Assembly: GCF_032586175.1 (NCBI RefSeq)
Contig: NZ_JAWHTE010000017.1
Coordinates: 1 to 64,000, forward strand
Origin: Ovoidimarina sediminis
GTDB taxonomy: Bacteria; Pseudomonadota; Alphaproteobacteria; Rhodobacterales; Rhodobacteraceae
Direction: 5' to 3'
Length of the DNA stretch: 64,000 nt
In this document: positions 61,617-64,000 of the stretch, piece after piece
How positions within the stretch are numbered: position 1 is the stretch's first letter
Layout of the letters: each line of letters begins with the position of its first letter
The notes under the pieces: generated by a model
The model's input: the letters and a program-made list of their open reading frames with translations, nothing else
What the model was told of the DNA's origin: nothing
Databases searched by the model: none
Program-made: the position numbers and the translations under genes

Positions 61617-63121
61617 CCGGTTTCGATCCTATGCGCCCCGCATGGTACCTTGTGCCGGAGTATCACCCGGCAGAAGAGGCGCGGGCGGTTCTCGATCCGG
61701 GAACGCTTCTTGAGGTCGGGCAGCGTGCGATCTGCGGCTCTGGTGAAACCGAAAGCGCGCTTGCCGCTGTCACCGCAGCTCAACGCAACTGGGCCCGCTT
61801 CGATTCACGCAGCCGCGCCGCCGCGCTGCACGGGATCGCGGCACATATCGAACAAGACGACCTGACCGAGGTCGCCCGTCTCATGACGCTCGAGATGGGA
61901 AAACCCTACCCCGAGGCCGTCGGCGAACTTGCGAATTGTGCCTCGATCTTCCGCTATTACGCCGAACTGTCCCGTGATGATGCCGGGAAGATCGCCGGCA
62001 CAACGCAGGCCGGCTCGTTCCAGTATGTCCGCTACGAACCTCTGGGGGTGTCGGCCCACATCATGCCGTTCAACTTCCCCGTTCTTCTGATGTGCTGGAC
62101 AGTCGCCGCATCGCTGGCCGCGGGGAATGGCTGTGTGGTCAAACCGGCCGAAGCGACCACGCTTTCGACCCTGCGTTTCATGAACGTCTTCCGCGATCTG
62201 CCACCCGGCCTTCTTTCCTGCCTGCCGGGTGGGCCGAACTTGGGGCGCGCGCTTGTCGAAAGCCCGAACACTCACGCCATCGCCTTCACGGGCTCGGCCG
62301 CGACCGGCAAGGCCGTCGCGTCTGCGGCCGGTGCCCGCCTCAAACCCGCGATCATCGAAGCAGGCGGGTCCGACGCCCTAATCGTTACGGAACATGCCCC
62401 GCTCGATGTCGCCGCCGCCGGTGCCGTCACCGCTGCTTTCCACATGTCTGGCCAGGTCTGCACCTCCGCCGAGCGGCTTTTCGTTCACGAGAAGGTCTTC
62501 GATGCGTTTCTGGAGCGCTTCACCGCGGAAACCCGGCGGCTTCGCATCGGCCACGGCCTAGAGACCGCCGAAATCGGCCCTCTCGTGAGCGAGGCTGCCC
62601 GGGCAAAGGTTATCCGGCTCGTCGAAGACGCGCTCGGGAAAGGCGCAACACTTCACTGCGGCGGCCGCATCCCGCCCGATCGCGAAACAGGCTGGTTCTA
62701 CGAACCAACGATCCTTTCTGACTGCACTCCGGACATGGCACTCCTGAAAGAGGAATGTTTCGGTCCCGTCGCATCCATCACCAAAGTCGGTTCCCTCGAC
62801 GAGGCCATAGAGCGCGCAAACGCCTCCGAATTCGGACTGGGCGCATCGCTGTTCACCACCTCTCTCGAAGAAGCGATGGAGGCCGCGGATCGCATCGAAG
62901 CGGGGATGGTCTGGGTCAACAACCCACTGATCGACAATGACGCCCTGCCGTTCAGCGGCTGGAAGAACTCAGGAATGGGCCGAGAACTCAGCCGTCAGGG
63001 TCTCGATGCCTTCCGGCGCTCCAAGATGGTTATCCTCGACCATAAGCCGGTGCGGCAGGACTGGTGGTATCCCTATCCCGACGACTGGTTCTACGGCTCT
63101 GGCGGACGCGGAACGGAGTAA
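61613..63121 (+). CDS. NAD(P)-dependent aldehyde dehydrogenase
   Basis: 502 residues, full length. Catalytic Glu249 in IEAGGSDALIV and Cys283 in SGQVCTSAERLFV, plus the cofactor block MPFNFPVLLMCWTVAASLAAGNGCVVKPAEATT. The closest group by style is succinate-semialdehyde/aminoaldehyde dehydrogenases. It could oxidise the aldehyde made by a preceding amine oxidation. Translationally coupled to the cupin gene. The saccharopine-dehydrogenase-like gene follows after 4 bp. Confidence 0.92.
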   Translation: MTGFDPMRPAWYLVPEYHPAEEARAVLDPGTLLEVGQRAICGSGETESALAAVTAAQRNWARFDSRSRAAALHGIAAHIEQDDLTEVARLMTLEMGKPYPEAVGELANCASIFRYYAELSRDDAGKIAGTTQAGSFQYVRYEPLGVSAHIMPFNFPVLLMCWTVAASLAAGNGCVVKPAEATTLSTLRFMNVFRDLPPGLLSCLPGGPNLGRALVESPNTHAIAFTGSAATGKAVASAAGARLKPAIIEAGGSDALIVTEHAPLDVAAAGAVTAAFHMSGQVCTSAERLFVHEKVFDAFLERFTAETRRLRIGHGLETAEIGPLVSEAARAKVIRLVEDALGKGATLHCGGRIPPDRETGWFYEPTILSDCTPDMALLKEECFGPVASITKVGSLDEAIERANASEFGLGASLFTTSLEEAMEAADRIEAGMVWVNNPLIDNDALPFSGWKNSGMGRELSRQGLDAFRRSKMVILDHKPVRQDWWYPYPDDWFYGSGGRGTE

Positions 63122-63125
63122 GCGC

Positions 63126-64000
63126 ATGGGATATCGGATCGCTCTTCTCGGAGGCGCCGGAATGATGGGGCGCGGAATTGCACGTGATCTTCTGTCAGAT
63201 CTGGCGATCGTTCCTATCGACGAACTGAAGATATGCGACATGACGGAAGGCGGAATGGCGGCTCTTGCATCCGAACTTTCCGACGTGCGCCTTTCGACGC
63301 ATCCAACGGATGTCACCGACGCCACCGCTTTGGCCGGCTCCCTCACCGGGGTCGACATCTGCATCAACGCCGTGCCCACGCTGGCCGGTCACCAGATGCG
63401 CATCTTCGAAGCGGCCCGCGCCGCCGGGGTCGACTATTGCGATCTGGGCGGGCTTGGAACATTCACGGTCCGCCAGCTCGAACACCGCGATCGATTTCGC
63501 GAAAGCGGTGTCACTGCCGTGCTCGGCATCGGGGCCGATCCCGGGCTTTCGAACGTGATCTGCCGCGCAGTCGCCGACAAGCTCGACACGATCGACAGCA
63601 TCCACCTCTACTGGGCCGCAGAACTTGTCGGCCCGGAGAACCCGATCCTCGTTCCGCCCTATTCCGTATCAACGGTTCTTGCAGAATACGCGAACCCCAG
63701 CACGCAGTTCGTAGACGGCGCACACGTCACCTGCCCGCCACTGTCAGGCCAGCAAATCATCGATCTCCCCGAGCCCTGGGGCCGATGCGACTTCATGTTT
63801 TCTCCGCACTCCGAGCAGCTCACGGTGCCCCTTGCCCCGGGAATCGCCGAAAAGGGTATTCGCGATTTCACCTGGCGACTCCATCTCCCGCACCGCGAAC
63901 ACGAGGCCTGGATTGGCCTCGTGAAGGCCGGATTCGGTGAGTTCGACCGACCGGTTCAGATCAACGGCACCGATGTCAGCCCGCTCGATCTTCTGAACGC
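63126..64000 (+). CDS. Saccharopine-dehydrogenase-like NAD(P)-binding protein, cut by the window end
   Basis: An open frame from ATG 63126 runs to the end of the window (291 codons) with no stop, so the C-terminus is missing. The N-terminal Rossmann motif IALLGGAGMMGRGIARDLL is followed by DVTDATALAGSLTGVDICIN, AVPTLAGHQMRIFEAARAAG and VDYCDLGGLG. These are typical of the saccharopine dehydrogenase/carboxynorspermidine synthase/homospermidine synthase superfamily. The last two activities are polyamine chemistry, which would fit the PotD-type importer, but the assignment is tentative. Confidence 0.85.
   Translation, partial: MGYRIALLGGAGMMGRGIARDLLSDLAIVPIDELKICDMTEGGMAALASELSDVRLSTHPTDVTDATALAGSLTGVDICINAVPTLAGHQMRIFEAARAAGVDYCDLGGLGTFTVRQLEHRDRFRESGVTAVLGIGADPGLSNVICRAVADKLDTIDSIHLYWAAELVGPENPILVPPYSVSTVLAEYANPSTQFVDGAHVTCPPLSGQQIIDLPEPWGRCDFMFSPHSEQLTVPLAPGIAEKGIRDFTWRLHLPHREHEAWIGLVKAGFGEFDRPVQINGTDVSPLDLLN

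Overview
This 64 kb stretch is dense, GC-rich bacterial chromosome. The gene content points to an alphaproteobacterium, most likely Rhodobacterales: a phenylacetate (paa) cluster, a Hint-domain orphan, an MttB-like methyltransferase without pyrrolysine, a dimethylglycine-dehydrogenase-like flavoprotein, many high-affinity importers, and 4-8 bp gene overlaps throughout. This placement is inference. I saw no tRNA, rRNA, CRISPR array, transposase or integrase.

Layout. (1) 0-7 kb: aerobic phenylacetate degradation. paaI-paaK run rightward and paaABCDE leftward, with a cytochrome P450 divergent from paaI. (2) 7-12.9 kb: a degenerate Hint protein, MttB-like methyltransferase, HAD phosphatase, MarR regulator, a secreted Sel1 protein and a di-heme peroxidase whose start regions overlap head to head. 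(3) 12.9-17.5 kb: an att-like export cluster (ATPase, FtsX-type permease, AttH/CrtC lipocalin-like protein, PNPOx-like protein). (4) 17.6-20.8 kb: selenium use for tRNA (flavoprotein-SelD fusion and MnmH). (5) 20.7-27.8 kb: an FAD protein, a lipase, an isolated iolB, and GDP-fucose/exopolysaccharide genes gmd-fcl-manC-sugar transferase. (6) 27.9-32.2 kb: RND efflux pair.

(7) 32.2-40.2 kb: an all-leftward array. In transcription order it holds a stand-alone RAM domain, a Liv-type importer, a winged-helix regulator and 5-oxoprolinase pxpBCA. The regulator and pxpB share a 16-bp promoter motif, which suggests a small regulon. (8) 40.4-44.8 kb: a DMGDH/SarDH-like enzyme, a crotonase-fold protein lacking both hydratase glutamates, and an isopropylmalate-dehydrogenase-family enzyme. 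(9) 45.2-46.8 kb: a second polyprenyl-phosphate sugar transferase. (10) 47-52 kb: ugpBAEC for glycerol-3-phosphate diesters, with a phosphodiesterase gene broken by one in-frame TAG. (11) 52-64 kb: a rightward run of molybdenum hydroxylase (three subunits), MoaD-like protein, PotD/B/C/A-type importer, UGT-like glycosyltransferase, cupin, aldehyde dehydrogenase and a saccharopine-dehydrogenase-like protein that runs off the end. The substrate of this last cluster cannot be read from sequence. It is the best candidate here for an undescribed pathway.

All three solute-binding-protein genes are followed by a GC-rich hairpin before the permease gene, a usual way of keeping the binding protein in excess. 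Most gene starts were moved inward from the longest open frame using ribosome-binding sites, signal peptides or overlaps, as stated per entry.
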